Positions 1-7,567 of a DNA stretch of 64,000 bases are shown here, piece by piece (positions within the stretch are counted from its first letter, which is position 1; the number at the start of each line of letters is the position of its first letter). A model generated the notes under the pieces. That model was not told the origin of the DNA. It worked only from the letters and a program-made list of their open reading frames with translations, and ran no database searches. Source of the DNA: Janthinobacterium agaricidamnosum NBRC 102515 = DSM 9628 (GTDB taxonomy: Bacteria > Pseudomonadota > Gammaproteobacteria > Burkholderiales > Burkholderiaceae_D); the NCBI RefSeq assembly GCF_000723165.1, contig NZ_HG322949.1, forward strand, positions 5,463,790 through 5,527,789, in the 5' to 3' direction. A program made the translations under genes and the position numbers.

Positions 1-219
1 GATGCGATTGCGCGTATCGTCGGGAAAGCGCAGGAAGTAACTGTCGGGATTGACGGCATGCCCGCGGGCATACGCAAGATAGGCCTGGCTTACCAGGTCA
101 AAAATGCGCTTGGGATGACTATCGATCCACTGCCGAATCGGCGCGGCGCCGATCACTGCAAGGCCGGGGAGCGCCTGATCGGCTGGGCCGGCCGCCCGAT
201 GCGTCGCGTTGTTCATCAT
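1..219 (-). CDS. sbnB: SbnB-like 2,3-diaminopropionate biosynthesis protein (N-terminal 73 residues only)
   Basis: This is the N-terminal part of an ornithine-cyclodeaminase-family protein, cut by the left edge of the window. The stretch WIDSHPKRIFDLVSQAYLAY followed by NPDSYFLRFPD fits the start of SbnB. In the family, SbnB is an NAD-dependent dehydrogenase that splits N-(2-amino-2-carboxyethyl)-L-glutamate into L-2,3-diaminopropionate and 2-oxoglutarate. The start at 219 overlaps the sbnA stop as ATGA and has a good ribosome binding site (GGAGG) inside sbnA, so the pair is translationally coupled. The assignment leans on the sbnA neighbour, because only 73 residues are visible. Confidence 0.75.
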   Translation of the reverse strand, partial: MMNNATHRAAGPADQALPGLAVIGAAPIRQWIDSHPKRIFDLVSQAYLAYARGHAVNPDSYFLRFPDDTRNRI

Positions 220-1208
220 GTCGCCTCCGTGAATGGGCGGTCGACGCCATCCGTGGGGATGGCATCGGCCAGTAGCGGGAAATGGGCCGCCACCCATGCG
301 TCGTTATAGATGGTGTCGACATAGCGGTCGCCCATATCGGGTGAAATCGCGACGACGCAGGCGCCTGCCTGAATCTTCGACGCGTACCGCTGAATCCCGC
401 ACAAGACCGTTCCAGAAGATCCGCCCAGCAAAATGCCCCGGCTCGCAAGGGCGCGGCACATCCTGACGGTGTCCGCTTCGGGCACCATGATCATGCTGTC
501 GAAACTGGACGCTTCACGAATAGCCGGCGGCTGGCTGGTACCGAGGCCCGGAATGTGACGGGGGCCCGGCACGCCGCCAAAGGTTACCGAGCCCTGCGTG
601 TCGACGGCAACGATCTGGGTGGCGGGCGAATGGCGACGCAGGTATTGACTCACGCCACCCAAGGTACCCGTGGTGCCGGCACCGATAAACACATAATCCG
701 GCGCCGGGAAATCGGCGAGCACTTCCGGGCCCGTGCTGAGATAATGGGCACGGACATTGTCGGAGTTTTCATACTGGTTGATCCAGACTACAGACGGGTC
801 CTCGGCAAGAATCGATCGGATGAGCGCGATCCGCGTGCCCAAAAATCCCCCATTGCTGTCTGGCTGCTGGACGACGATCAGCTTCGCGCCATAGGTGGCC
901 ATCAGGCGGGCGGTCTGCGGCGAAATATTTTTGTCGCTGACGCAGGTGAAATGGTAGCCTTTTGCCGCGCAAGCCATGCTCAAAGCCAGTCCAAGGTTAC
1001 CGGAAGAACTTTCAATCACCCGCATGCCGGGCCTCAGCCTGCCAGTCCGCTCAAGTGTCTCGAGCATATGGATCGCAGGCTTGATCTTGCTGGAGCCGGT
1101 CAGCGACAAGCCTTCGAGCTTCAGCTGGACCGGCGTTGCCGGCAGAATGCCGGTCACCTGCAGAAAAACACCGCAGGGCAAAATATCAAGGGGAGAGGTA
1201 AGTATCAT
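216..1208 (-). CDS. sbnA: SbnA-like 2,3-diaminopropionate synthase, PLP-dependent
   Basis: A 330-residue cysteine-synthase-fold PLP enzyme. LTGSSKIKPA near residues 35-45 holds the Schiff-base lysine, SSSGNLGLALS is the substrate/phosphate loop, and GAGTTGTLGG is the PLP phosphate-binding loop. Within the fold it matches SbnA, which condenses O-phosphoserine with glutamate to form N-(2-amino-2-carboxyethyl)-L-glutamate; SbnB then releases L-2,3-diaminopropionate. This amino acid is a building block of staphyloferrin B-type siderophores and several nonribosomal peptides. The 3' end overlaps sbnB. No biosynthetic NRPS or siderophore synthetase is visible in the window; it would have to lie to the left. 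A plain cysteine synthase is the alternative, but the sbnB neighbour argues against it. Confidence 0.85.
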   Translation of the reverse strand: MILTSPLDILPCGVFLQVTGILPATPVQLKLEGLSLTGSSKIKPAIHMLETLERTGRLRPGMRVIESSSGNLGLALSMACAAKGYHFTCVSDKNISPQTARLMATYGAKLIVVQQPDSNGGFLGTRIALIRSILAEDPSVVWINQYENSDNVRAHYLSTGPEVLADFPAPDYVFIGAGTTGTLGGVSQYLRRHSPATQIVAVDTQGSVTFGGVPGPRHIPGLGTSQPPAIREASSFDSMIMVPEADTVRMCRALASRGILLGGSSGTVLCGIQRYASKIQAGACVVAISPDMGDRYVDTIYNDAWVAAHFPLLADAIPTDGVDRPFTEAT

Positions 1209-1676
1209 GTCGTGATTGTCGGCAAGTGTAGGTTCATGGGTTTTTCGCGTTGGCCAGGCAGATTAAAAGGGGAACCAGAATTTTTATTCAATACCCGCAA
1301 CTGGCGGCGATAAAAAATATGAATTCCTTGCATAGGAATTAGCGGCAAAAAATTTAAGCACCCGCATACGTAATTTAGAGCAATCCACGCCCATGCACCC
1401 TGTACGGAATGCAGTTTTCAAAACTCTCTGTATTGGTGTGGAAACGGTACAGGCGATGCCACCGTATAGCTCGGCGACGGCAGGCAAGGCATCGATGTTG
1501 ATGAACGCAAATGGGGTTTTGAGCGGATCGCTCATTGATTGACGCAGGCTCCAACGACAGGCCGCGCGCTTCCATTATTTCTTCCAGATGCCGGTAACTC
1601 AGCGGGCAAGCCAGGTACCGGCGGAGGCAGACCTGGTGGCCGGTGCGATACCGGCAGTCGCACCAGCATTAGCAGT
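1209..1676. other. Intergenic region between sbnA and the dadA terminator
   Basis: About 470 bases without a gene I can support. It is AT-richer near 1270-1390, as expected for the sbnA promoter. A minus-strand reading frame at 1284-1535 (83 residues) is open and has runs of plausible protein (FINIDALPAVAELYGG), but I see no clear ribosome binding site and no family match. It could be a remnant or chance. Confidence 0.4.
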
Positions 1677-1717
1677 AAAAAGATGCCTTGCGTGGTAGCC
1701 ACGCAAGGCATCTTTTT
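1677..1717 (-). terminator. Strong rho-independent terminator after dadA
   Basis: A perfect 15-bp stem (1681-1695 with 1699-1713) closed by a 3-base loop, with an A run on the left and a T run on the right. The hairpin can therefore terminate in both directions. It begins about 20 bases beyond the dadA stop codon, the expected position for terminating that minus-strand transcript. Confidence 0.9.
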
Positions 1718-1734
1718 TATTTTTGTCGCCAGAT

Positions 1735-3006
1735 TTACGCCATGTTCAACGCATGCATGTTGCCGTGTCCAACCGTGGGCGCCGGCGCACCCAGCGCGGC
1801 CAGCACCGTGTCAGCGATGATGTCCGCCGTGGCGGCAGACAAGGTCCAGCCCAGGTGGCCGTGGCCGGTGTTGTAAAACACCGCGGGGGACTTGCCGCGC
1901 CCTACGCGCGGCATCAGGTCGGGCATCATCGGACGCAATCCGGCCCACGGCGTCACGCTGCGCGTGCTGACGCCGGGGAAGCATTGCTGCACCCAGTCGA
2001 CCAGCGGCGCAATGCGCGAGGCGCGGATGTCACGGTTGAAGCCGTTGAACTCCGCCGTGCCGGCCACCCGGAAACGGTCCGCGCCGAGGCGGCTGGTGAC
2101 CAGCTTGGTGGCGTCGTCCAGCAAACTGACATTGGGCGCGGCAGCCTGGCTGGCGGCGTCGTTCAGGTGTACGGTGATCGAATAACCCTTGACCGGATAG
2201 ATATTGACGCGGTCGCCCAGCATGGCCGCCACTGCGCGGCTCGCGGTGCCGGCGCAGACCACCAGCGCATCGTAGCGCCGGGTATCGTCGAGGCCGTCCT
2301 GCGTGACCGTGATGCTGGCGCCGTTCGCATCGGCGCTGACCTTGCTCACGCACTGGCCGAAGCGCAAGTCCGCGCCCAGCCGCTGCGCCGCCTGCGCCAG
2401 GCCGACGGTAAACTTGTGGATGTCCCCGGTGCTATCGCTTTCGGTGTAGTAGCCGCCATAATACTGGCCTGCCAGCGCCGGCTCGATGGTCCGCATTTCT
2501 TCCGGACTCACGGCACGCCGCGGCAAGCCGCCTAACGCCAGCAGTGTCGACACCTCCGCCGCATGCGCGAAGCCCGCGCGGTCGCGGTAGATATGCAGGA
2601 TGCCTTCGCGCTTGTGGTTGAAGTCGATGCCTTCTTCCTCGGCCCAGCTGAACAGATGCTCGCGCGCAGCCACCGCCAGCCTGGCGGTGGCGACGGTGTT
2701 GTCGCGGTAGTGCGGGATGGCGGCGATGAACTCGGCGAACCACGACAGCTTGTGCCAGCTTGGCTTCGGGTTGACCAGCAACGGAGCGTCGTTCTTCAGC
2801 ATCCACTTCAGGCCTTTGACGATGGTGCTGCTGTGGTTCCAGACTTCGGCATTGGAGGCCGACAACTGGCCGCCGTTGGCAAACGAGGTTTCCATCGCAG
2901 CGTAGCGGTGGCGTTCGAACAGCGTGACGGCAAAGCCGCGTTTGACGAGGGCATAGGCGGTGGTGATGCCGGTGATGCCGCCGCCGATGACAGCTATGGT
3001 TTTCAT
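1735..3006 (-). CDS. dadA: D-amino acid dehydrogenase (FAD, DadA type)
   Basis: A 423-residue flavoprotein of the DAO family. It opens with the dinucleotide-binding motif VIGGGITGITTAYAL and ends with the conserved GLRPMMPDLMPRVG...NTGHGHLGWTLS segment typical of DadA. DadA oxidises D-amino acids to 2-oxo acids and feeds electrons to the respiratory chain at the inner membrane. The start at 3006 is chosen because the Rossmann motif begins three residues later; an upstream in-frame extension runs through the riboswitch and is not protein-like. The tandem glycine riboswitch directly upstream suggests that glycine or a related small amino acid controls expression, which could mean the enzyme also handles glycine. 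Confidence 0.92.
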   Translation of the reverse strand: MKTIAVIGGGITGITTAYALVKRGFAVTLFERHRYAAMETSFANGGQLSASNAEVWNHSSTIVKGLKWMLKNDAPLLVNPKPSWHKLSWFAEFIAAIPHYRDNTVATARLAVAAREHLFSWAEEEGIDFNHKREGILHIYRDRAGFAHAAEVSTLLALGGLPRRAVSPEEMRTIEPALAGQYYGGYYTESDSTGDIHKFTVGLAQAAQRLGADLRFGQCVSKVSADANGASITVTQDGLDDTRRYDALVVCAGTASRAVAAMLGDRVNIYPVKGYSITVHLNDAASQAAAPNVSLLDDATKLVTSRLGADRFRVAGTAEFNGFNRDIRASRIAPLVDWVQQCFPGVSTRSVTPWAGLRPMMPDLMPRVGRGKSPAVFYNTGHGHLGWTLSAATADIIADTVLAALGAPAPTVGHGNMHALNMA

Positions 3007-3054
3007 GAGGATAAGGCTCCAGCACGTCAAAAGGGATGGTCGATGCACACCTGT

Positions 3055-3270
3055 GCAAGGACACCCCCTCTGTTCTGGACCTGAGAGATTCACGCCGGCC
3101 GCAGGTCGCGTCGTCGCTTGCTCCTTCGGTGCGCCGGGCGACGTCTGCGCCGGCAACTCTTCAGAGTTTGAAACAATATCGGTCCTTTTGCCTGAGAGTT
3201 TCCGGGGCGGTTGCTCCTTCGGCGCTGCGCGGGGTCGATTTCCTGAACAGGCTCTCCCGATATCGTGCGT
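3055..3270 (-). promoter_or_regulatory. Tandem glycine riboswitch upstream of dadA
   Basis: Two aptamers read on the minus strand. The first (about 3266-3177) has GGGAGAG, then CGCCGAAGGAGCAA, then CTCTCAGGCAAAAGGACCGA. The second (about 3172-3063) has a CTCTGAAGAG stem, CACCGAAGGAGCAAG, and CTCTCAGGTCCAGAACAGAGG. These are the conserved cores of the glycine riboswitch, which typically binds as a cooperative pair and switches on glycine use or export. It ends about 50 bases before the dadA start, so it probably controls dadA transcription or translation. Confidence 0.95.
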
Positions 3271-3440
3271 TGGCTGGTGGGCCGCGATACAGCTTACAGC
3301 AAAATGATACGGGATCAAAGTCCATTCAGGCAGCGCGAGGCGTTTCCCTGTTGCACCAGTGCAGGCAGCGGCGGCGGTATCCGGCCCCCGATCAAGCCTC
3401 TTTCTTGACAGACAGCGTATCTACACCGTCCAGCAAGTAG

Positions 3441-3821
3441 CTGTTCTGTTTTTCCACGGCGGCCTGCCGGGCGTGGTCGATACTTTCCAATATCAACGGC
3501 GACCACCGCGCCGGCAGCGCCGACCCGTTCAGCCTGAACATGACCACCGGCACCAACGATACGGGAAGCGCGCGCGCCTACGCCAACGGTTTTGCGCTCT
3601 TTTCGCTGCGCTCGAATTGCGCGCTGCCGGCCGGCACCTATACCTTGAATTTTTCTAGAGTCAGCCCCAACGATATCGTGGTGCAGCAAATTCCGGAACC
3701 CGGCACCTTGCTGTTGCTCAGTGCCGGACTGGCGGCGCTGGCGTTCGGGCGCCGCGCAAGCTGTGATGTTGCGAAGGGTCACAAGCCGGAGCCAGGCTCC
3801 GGCCATCGCGTGATTATTTGA
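3441..3821 (+). pseudogene. Truncated PEP-CTERM protein remnant
   Basis: The frame is open from the stop at 3438 to 3821 and encodes a C-terminal PEP-CTERM sorting signal: IPEPGTLLLLSAGLAAL then FGRRAS, that is, Pro-Glu-Pro, a membrane segment and a basic end. In intact proteins this signal directs export and processing by exosortase. There is no signal peptide and no credible start with a ribosome binding site before the first methionine at 3540, and the upstream sequence is not protein-like in this frame. I therefore read it as the tail of a lost gene. A short expressed protein starting at 3540 is possible but would lack an export signal. Confidence 0.55.
3785..3803. terminator. Short GC-rich hairpin between converging genes
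   Basis: GCCGGAGCC (3785-3793) pairs with GGCTCCGGC (3795-3803). It sits just beyond the stop of the BON-domain gene and could end its transcript, but there is no T run, so this is tentative. Confidence 0.35.
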
Positions 3822-4119
3822 CGACCATCGAATTCTTGACCGACGTGACGCCCTTGATGCCGCGCGTCAGCGCCACGGCCTTGCTGATATCGTCGCGCGA
3901 ACTGACGAAGCCGCTCAACTGCACCGTGCCCTTGAAGGTTTCGACATTGATTTCGCGCGCCTTCAATTGCGGATCGTCGACCAGCGCCGCCTTGACCTTG
4001 GCGGTGATGACGGTATCGTCGACATATTCGCCCGTGCCTTCGCGAGTGGCGGTCGATGCGCAAGCCGCCACGGACAATAGCAGGACGGCGCTCAGGAATG
4101 CAGATAAGAAACGTTTCAT
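3814..4119 (-). CDS. BON-domain lipoprotein
   Basis: A 101-residue protein with an N-terminal lipoprotein signal (MKRFLSAFLSAVLLLSVAAC, lipobox around the Cys) followed by one BON domain (residues about 30-100: DDTVITAKVKAALVDDP...GFVSSRDDISKAVALTRGIKGV). BON domains bind phospholipids, and periplasmic BON lipoproteins are often stress-induced envelope proteins of the OsmY type. The start at 4119 has a GGAG ribosome binding site; a longer frame upstream adds non-signal residues. It lies downstream of tadD on the same strand with a gap of about 130 bases and probably has its own transcript. Confidence 0.85.
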   Translation of the reverse strand: MKRFLSAFLSAVLLLSVAACASTATREGTGEYVDDTVITAKVKAALVDDPQLKAREINVETFKGTVQLSGFVSSRDDISKAVALTRGIKGVTSVKNSMVVK

Positions 4120-4251
4120 GGCAAGACTCCGGTTAAGTGGTTGATTGGATGCCATCCTATTGTCGGCGCTGCATCAAGGCGCTGTTTGACGCTCCACAAA
4201 CGAGCCGATGGTCCGTGTCGGGATTAGTGGCCCGCATGACCAGCATGGCCA

Positions 4252-5388
4252 CTACCCCAGCCGCGCCAGCGCAACCCTGGCCAGTGCCAGTTGCCCGACG
4301 TAATAGCGGTGCAAGGCCGCCGGATCGGTCAGGTCGAGGCCGATGACGACACACAGGTCGGCCACTTTGCACACCGCGTCGCCGGTCTCCACCAGCGGTC
4401 CCAGCCGGGCCGCCAGCGCGCGCGCCGCCTCTTGCTGGTCAGCCCGGTATCCGACCCGGGTGCGCGCCACCAGGAACGTCTTTTCATTACTCAGGCGTAC
4501 TACTTGCAAGTGCCGGCCGGCCACCGTGCGCGCCAGCGCCGCCGCCATGCCGGTGACGCCGTTGCCGTTGCGGATTTCCAGCCGCAGCAAACCTTCCAGT
4601 GACTGCTGATCGGCCACTTGCGGCGCCGGCGCAAGGTCCGGCGCGACACCGGCCTGCGGCGCGGCGACCCGGCGCAGCGACGCGATGCCGCCGCTGAGCG
4701 TCACTTCGGTGCGCGCCATGTCGTCCGGCCAGGCGCTGGCCGCCGCGCTCGCGGCTGTGTTGGACGTCGTTGACGCATGTGCCGGCAGGCTGCGCGGCGC
4801 GGCTTGCCGGGCCAGCGCGTAATCGGCCCTGGCGTCGTATTGCCGCAGGCTGAGCGCCTGCCTGAACATCAACGCGGCGCGTTCGCCGTGGCCGGTCTTT
4901 TCCAGTACCGCCCCCAAATGTTCCCAGGTGGCGGCGTTCAGCGGATCGAGCACGCAAGCTTTTTCCAGCGTGTTCAGCGCTTGCTCGTCGTCGCCGCTCA
5001 AGAAATAGGCGTAGCCCAGATTACTGAACAGGAAGGCGTGTTCCGGCGTCGCGATTTGCGCGTCGGTCAGGCCGCGCCACAGCTCGATGGCGCGACGGTA
5101 GTCGCCCTGTCCCGCATACAGTACCGCCAGGCCGTTGCGCGCATTGATGTGCGCCGGCGCGATGCGCAGCGCCTGCTGGTAGGATTGCAGCGCTTCGGCC
5201 CGGCGCCCGGCGGCGTACTGGTTGCGGCCCAATACATAATAACCATCGGCTGCGGAATTGTCCGCCGCCGCAGCGTCGGCCGCCGGCATCGCCAACGGCG
5301 CCGGCCGGACCGGCTGGCCGCCGCCGGCGCACGCCATCAGCACGGCACAGGCGCAGGCGGCAGTCAGGTATTTGATGCTGGTCTGCAT
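4252..5388 (-). CDS. tadD: TPR lipoprotein of the tad locus (TadD-like)
   Basis: A 378-residue protein with a lipoprotein signal (lipobox near LMACAGGG), three to four tetratricopeptide repeats (residues about 50-190, with YVLGRNQYAAGRRAEALQSY and NARNGLAVLYAGQGDYRRAI), a low-complexity linker, and a C-terminal LytR_C-like domain (LEIRNGNGVTGMAAALARTV...). TadD is the TPR pilotin-like factor required for Flp pilus assembly and secretin stability. It is the last tad gene, separated from tadC by the MITE-like insertion at 5434-5591, which may have changed its transcription. The LytR_C fusion is a variation on the shorter TadD of model organisms. Confidence 0.85.
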   Translation of the reverse strand: MQTSIKYLTAACACAVLMACAGGGQPVRPAPLAMPAADAAAADNSAADGYYVLGRNQYAAGRRAEALQSYQQALRIAPAHINARNGLAVLYAGQGDYRRAIELWRGLTDAQIATPEHAFLFSNLGYAYFLSGDDEQALNTLEKACVLDPLNAATWEHLGAVLEKTGHGERAALMFRQALSLRQYDARADYALARQAAPRSLPAHASTTSNTAASAAASAWPDDMARTEVTLSGGIASLRRVAAPQAGVAPDLAPAPQVADQQSLEGLLRLEIRNGNGVTGMAAALARTVAGRHLQVVRLSNEKTFLVARTRVGYRADQQEAARALAARLGPLVETGDAVCKVADLCVVIGLDLTDPAALHRYYVGQLALARVALARLG

Positions 5389-5433
5389 GATGCACTCCTT
5401 CCACTCATATCATTGATAGGGTTTATGTCCTTA

Positions 5434-5591
5434 GAGCCTATCCCGGTAGATGAATACGCCCTCTTCTGGCGCCCCTCAGGAACGGGGACTGCGTTGATCG
5501 TCGTCGCGTGGCTCGCCACGCTTGCTCCTCACGCCTGGTCCGCGCTCCCGATGCGCGGCCAGAACAAGACGCTCACTACTGGGATAGGCTC
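5434..5591. mobile_element. 158-bp MITE-like element with TTA target duplication
   Basis: The ends form 15-bp inverted repeats with one mismatch (GAGCCTATCCCGGTA on the left, the complement of GAGCCTATCCCAGTA on the right). TTA flanks both sides (5431-5433 and 5592-5594). A 3-bp duplication of TNA type and ends starting GAG fit the IS1031 group of the IS5 family. The 128-bp interior has no open reading frame and contains GC-rich inverted segments. The right TTA is the tadC stop codon read in reverse, so the insertion duplicated the stop without damaging TadC. Confidence 0.7.
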
Positions 5592-6533
5592 TTACTGGTT
5601 GGCCGCCATGGCCGGCACCAATACCCGGTAGACTTCGATGATGGCCGGCCCCATCAATACCAGCATCAGGGTCGGGAAGACGCAAAAAATCAGCGGGAAC
5701 AGCAGTTTCAAGGCGATCTTGGCGGCCGCTTCCTCGGCCATCAGGCTGCGCTTGCTGCGCAGGTTATCGGAATGCACGCGCAGCGAATCGCCCATGCTGG
5801 TGCCGAAGCGTTCCGACTGGATCAGCATCGCCACCAGCGTGTCGACGTCTTCGACGCCGCTGCGCAGCGCCAGGTTGCGCAGCGCTTTTTCCTTGCTGAA
5901 GCCGGCGCGCATTTCCATCAGCACCAGCTGCAATTCCTGCGCCAATGTCACGCTCTTGATGTGGATTTCGGCGGCCACCTTGACCAGGCCGCGCTCCAGG
6001 CTCAGGCCCGCTTCGACGCAGACCGTCAGCAAGTCGAGCGCGTCGGGGATATTTTCGAAAATTTCGCGCTGGCGCCGCGCTGCGGTGCGCGCCAATATCA
6101 GGTTCGGCAGGTAATAACCGGCGCTGGCGGCCAGGCACAGCAGAAATAAAAACACATTGCGCAATTGCGCGCCCATGCCGCTGGCCGCGTACAGGCCGAG
6201 CAAGGCGGGAAACAGCAGCGCCAGCACCGATTTGGCGGCGAAGTACAGCGCCGGCGCATTGCCGTTGCGCCAGCCGGCATTCATGAAACGGGTGCGCAGC
6301 GGCGAACGTTCCCAGCCCTCTTCGGGCAGCGACAGCTTGGTGAATGGCTTGGCCACCTTGGCGATCCGCTCGATCCAGCCGCCGCCGGCGCCCACCTCCT
6401 TGGCGGCCGGCGCCATGAAGCCGAACAGGCGCTGGCGCAAGGCGCCTGGCGTAAAGATCAGCAGCGCCAGCAGCGACAGTCCGGCCACCACCGCGAAGAC
6501 GATCAGTAAAAACAGCAATTGCGGGCCGGTCAT
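5592..6533 (-). CDS. tadC: TadC, inner-membrane platform protein of the Flp pilus
   Basis: A 313-residue type II secretion F-domain protein with an N-terminal membrane helix, a middle pair of helices, the cytoplasmic T2SSF domain (ENIPDALDLLTVCVEAGLSLERGL...) and a C-terminal membrane segment. TadB and TadC form the inner-membrane platform on which the TadA ATPase works. The gene lies 34 bases after tadB. Its TAA stop coincides with the target duplication of the adjacent MITE-like element. Confidence 0.92.
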   Translation of the reverse strand: MTGPQLLFLLIVFAVVAGLSLLALLIFTPGALRQRLFGFMAPAAKEVGAGGGWIERIAKVAKPFTKLSLPEEGWERSPLRTRFMNAGWRNGNAPALYFAAKSVLALLFPALLGLYAASGMGAQLRNVFLFLLCLAASAGYYLPNLILARTAARRQREIFENIPDALDLLTVCVEAGLSLERGLVKVAAEIHIKSVTLAQELQLVLMEMRAGFSKEKALRNLALRSGVEDVDTLVAMLIQSERFGTSMGDSLRVHSDNLRSKRSLMAEEAAAKIALKLLFPLIFCVFPTLMLVLMGPAIIEVYRVLVPAMAANQ

Positions 6534-6567
6534 GGTTTTCCTTTAAAGGTTGTGCCAACGCTGGCGG

Positions 6568-7545
6568 CTATACGCGGATACGGATCACCTTGCGCATCCA
6601 GACCACGCCCAGCGCCACCATGCCGGCCGCGTACCACAGCAGGCGGATGCCGGTCGGATCGGTCCACAGCAGGCTGATGTAATGCGGATTGACCACCGAC
6701 ATGACCAGTATCATCACCACCGGCATCAGGCCCAGCACCCAGGCCGACATGCGGCCCTCGGCCGACAGCACGCGCACCTGGCCCAGCAATTTCAAGCGGG
6801 CGCGGATGATGCGCGCGATGCTGTTCAAGACTTCGGCCAGATTGCCGCCCGATTCGCGCTGGATCAGCACCGCGATGACCAGGTAGCGCAAGTCGGTCAG
6901 CGGGATGCGCATCGCCAGGTTGTGCAGCGCCTCGTTCATCGGCACGCCGTAATTGATTTCTTCATAGGTGGTCTTGAATTCGCCGCTGAGCGGTTCGGTC
7001 AACTCATCGCCGACCATTTGCAGCACGTTGGAAAACGAATGTCCGGCGCGCAGCGCGCGCGCCAGGAAGTCGGCCGCTTCCGGCAACTGCGCCTCGATCT
7101 TGTGCAGCCTCCCGCTGCGCGCGCGCAGCAGGATCATGCACGGCGAGGCCAGCGCCAGCGCGGCGAACAGCAGCGCGGCCAGCGGCGGCATGCCGAACGC
7201 GCGCGGCAGCAGCAGCCCGGGCAGCAGCAACAGCAGCGACCAGGCCAGCACTTGCGCGACCGACCATTTCAGGCCCGATTGCAGCAGCAGCCGGTCCAGC
7301 GCGGCGCTGTTCGGCAGGCGCCGCAGCAGATGGTCGAGCCGGGCCGACGCGGCGTAGCGGCGCTGCTTCAGGATCGAGACCCGCTCGCCGCCGCCGTCGC
7401 CGCGCGCGGCCATCAGGCGCAGTCGCTTGGCGATGCGCTGGGCCCCGCCGCCGTGGGTGCCGGACCACCACAGCCAGGCGCCTTCGACCATCAGGATGCA
7501 GGCCGCGAACAGCAGCACCGCAAAACCGTAGAACACCAGGTCCAT
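6568..7545 (-). CDS. tadB: TadB, inner-membrane platform protein of the Flp pilus
   Basis: A 325-residue T2SSF-domain protein. It has an N-terminal helix (FAVLLFAACILMVEGAWLW), two helices around residues 95-145, the F domain (LPEAADFLARALRAGHSFSNVLQMV...) and two C-terminal helices. It is the paralogous partner of TadC in the pilus platform. It starts 22 bases after the tadA stop, within one operon. Confidence 0.93.
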   Translation of the reverse strand: MDLVFYGFAVLLFAACILMVEGAWLWWSGTHGGGAQRIAKRLRLMAARGDGGGERVSILKQRRYAASARLDHLLRRLPNSAALDRLLLQSGLKWSVAQVLAWSLLLLLPGLLLPRAFGMPPLAALLFAALALASPCMILLRARSGRLHKIEAQLPEAADFLARALRAGHSFSNVLQMVGDELTEPLSGEFKTTYEEINYGVPMNEALHNLAMRIPLTDLRYLVIAVLIQRESGGNLAEVLNSIARIIRARLKLLGQVRVLSAEGRMSAWVLGLMPVVMILVMSVVNPHYISLLWTDPTGIRLLWYAAGMVALGVVWMRKVIRIRV

Positions 7546-7567
7546 GCCGTCCTCCGTTGGCTAGTCA

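Noticed and set aside
3315..3806. 163-residue minus-strand frame
   Set aside because: No ribosome site or domain; it runs antisense to the PEP-CTERM remnant and has shadow-like Arg/Gly composition.
5401..5600. Small gene between tadD and tadC
   Set aside because: Open frames here lie inside the MITE-like element, span its inverted ends and lack ribosome sites.
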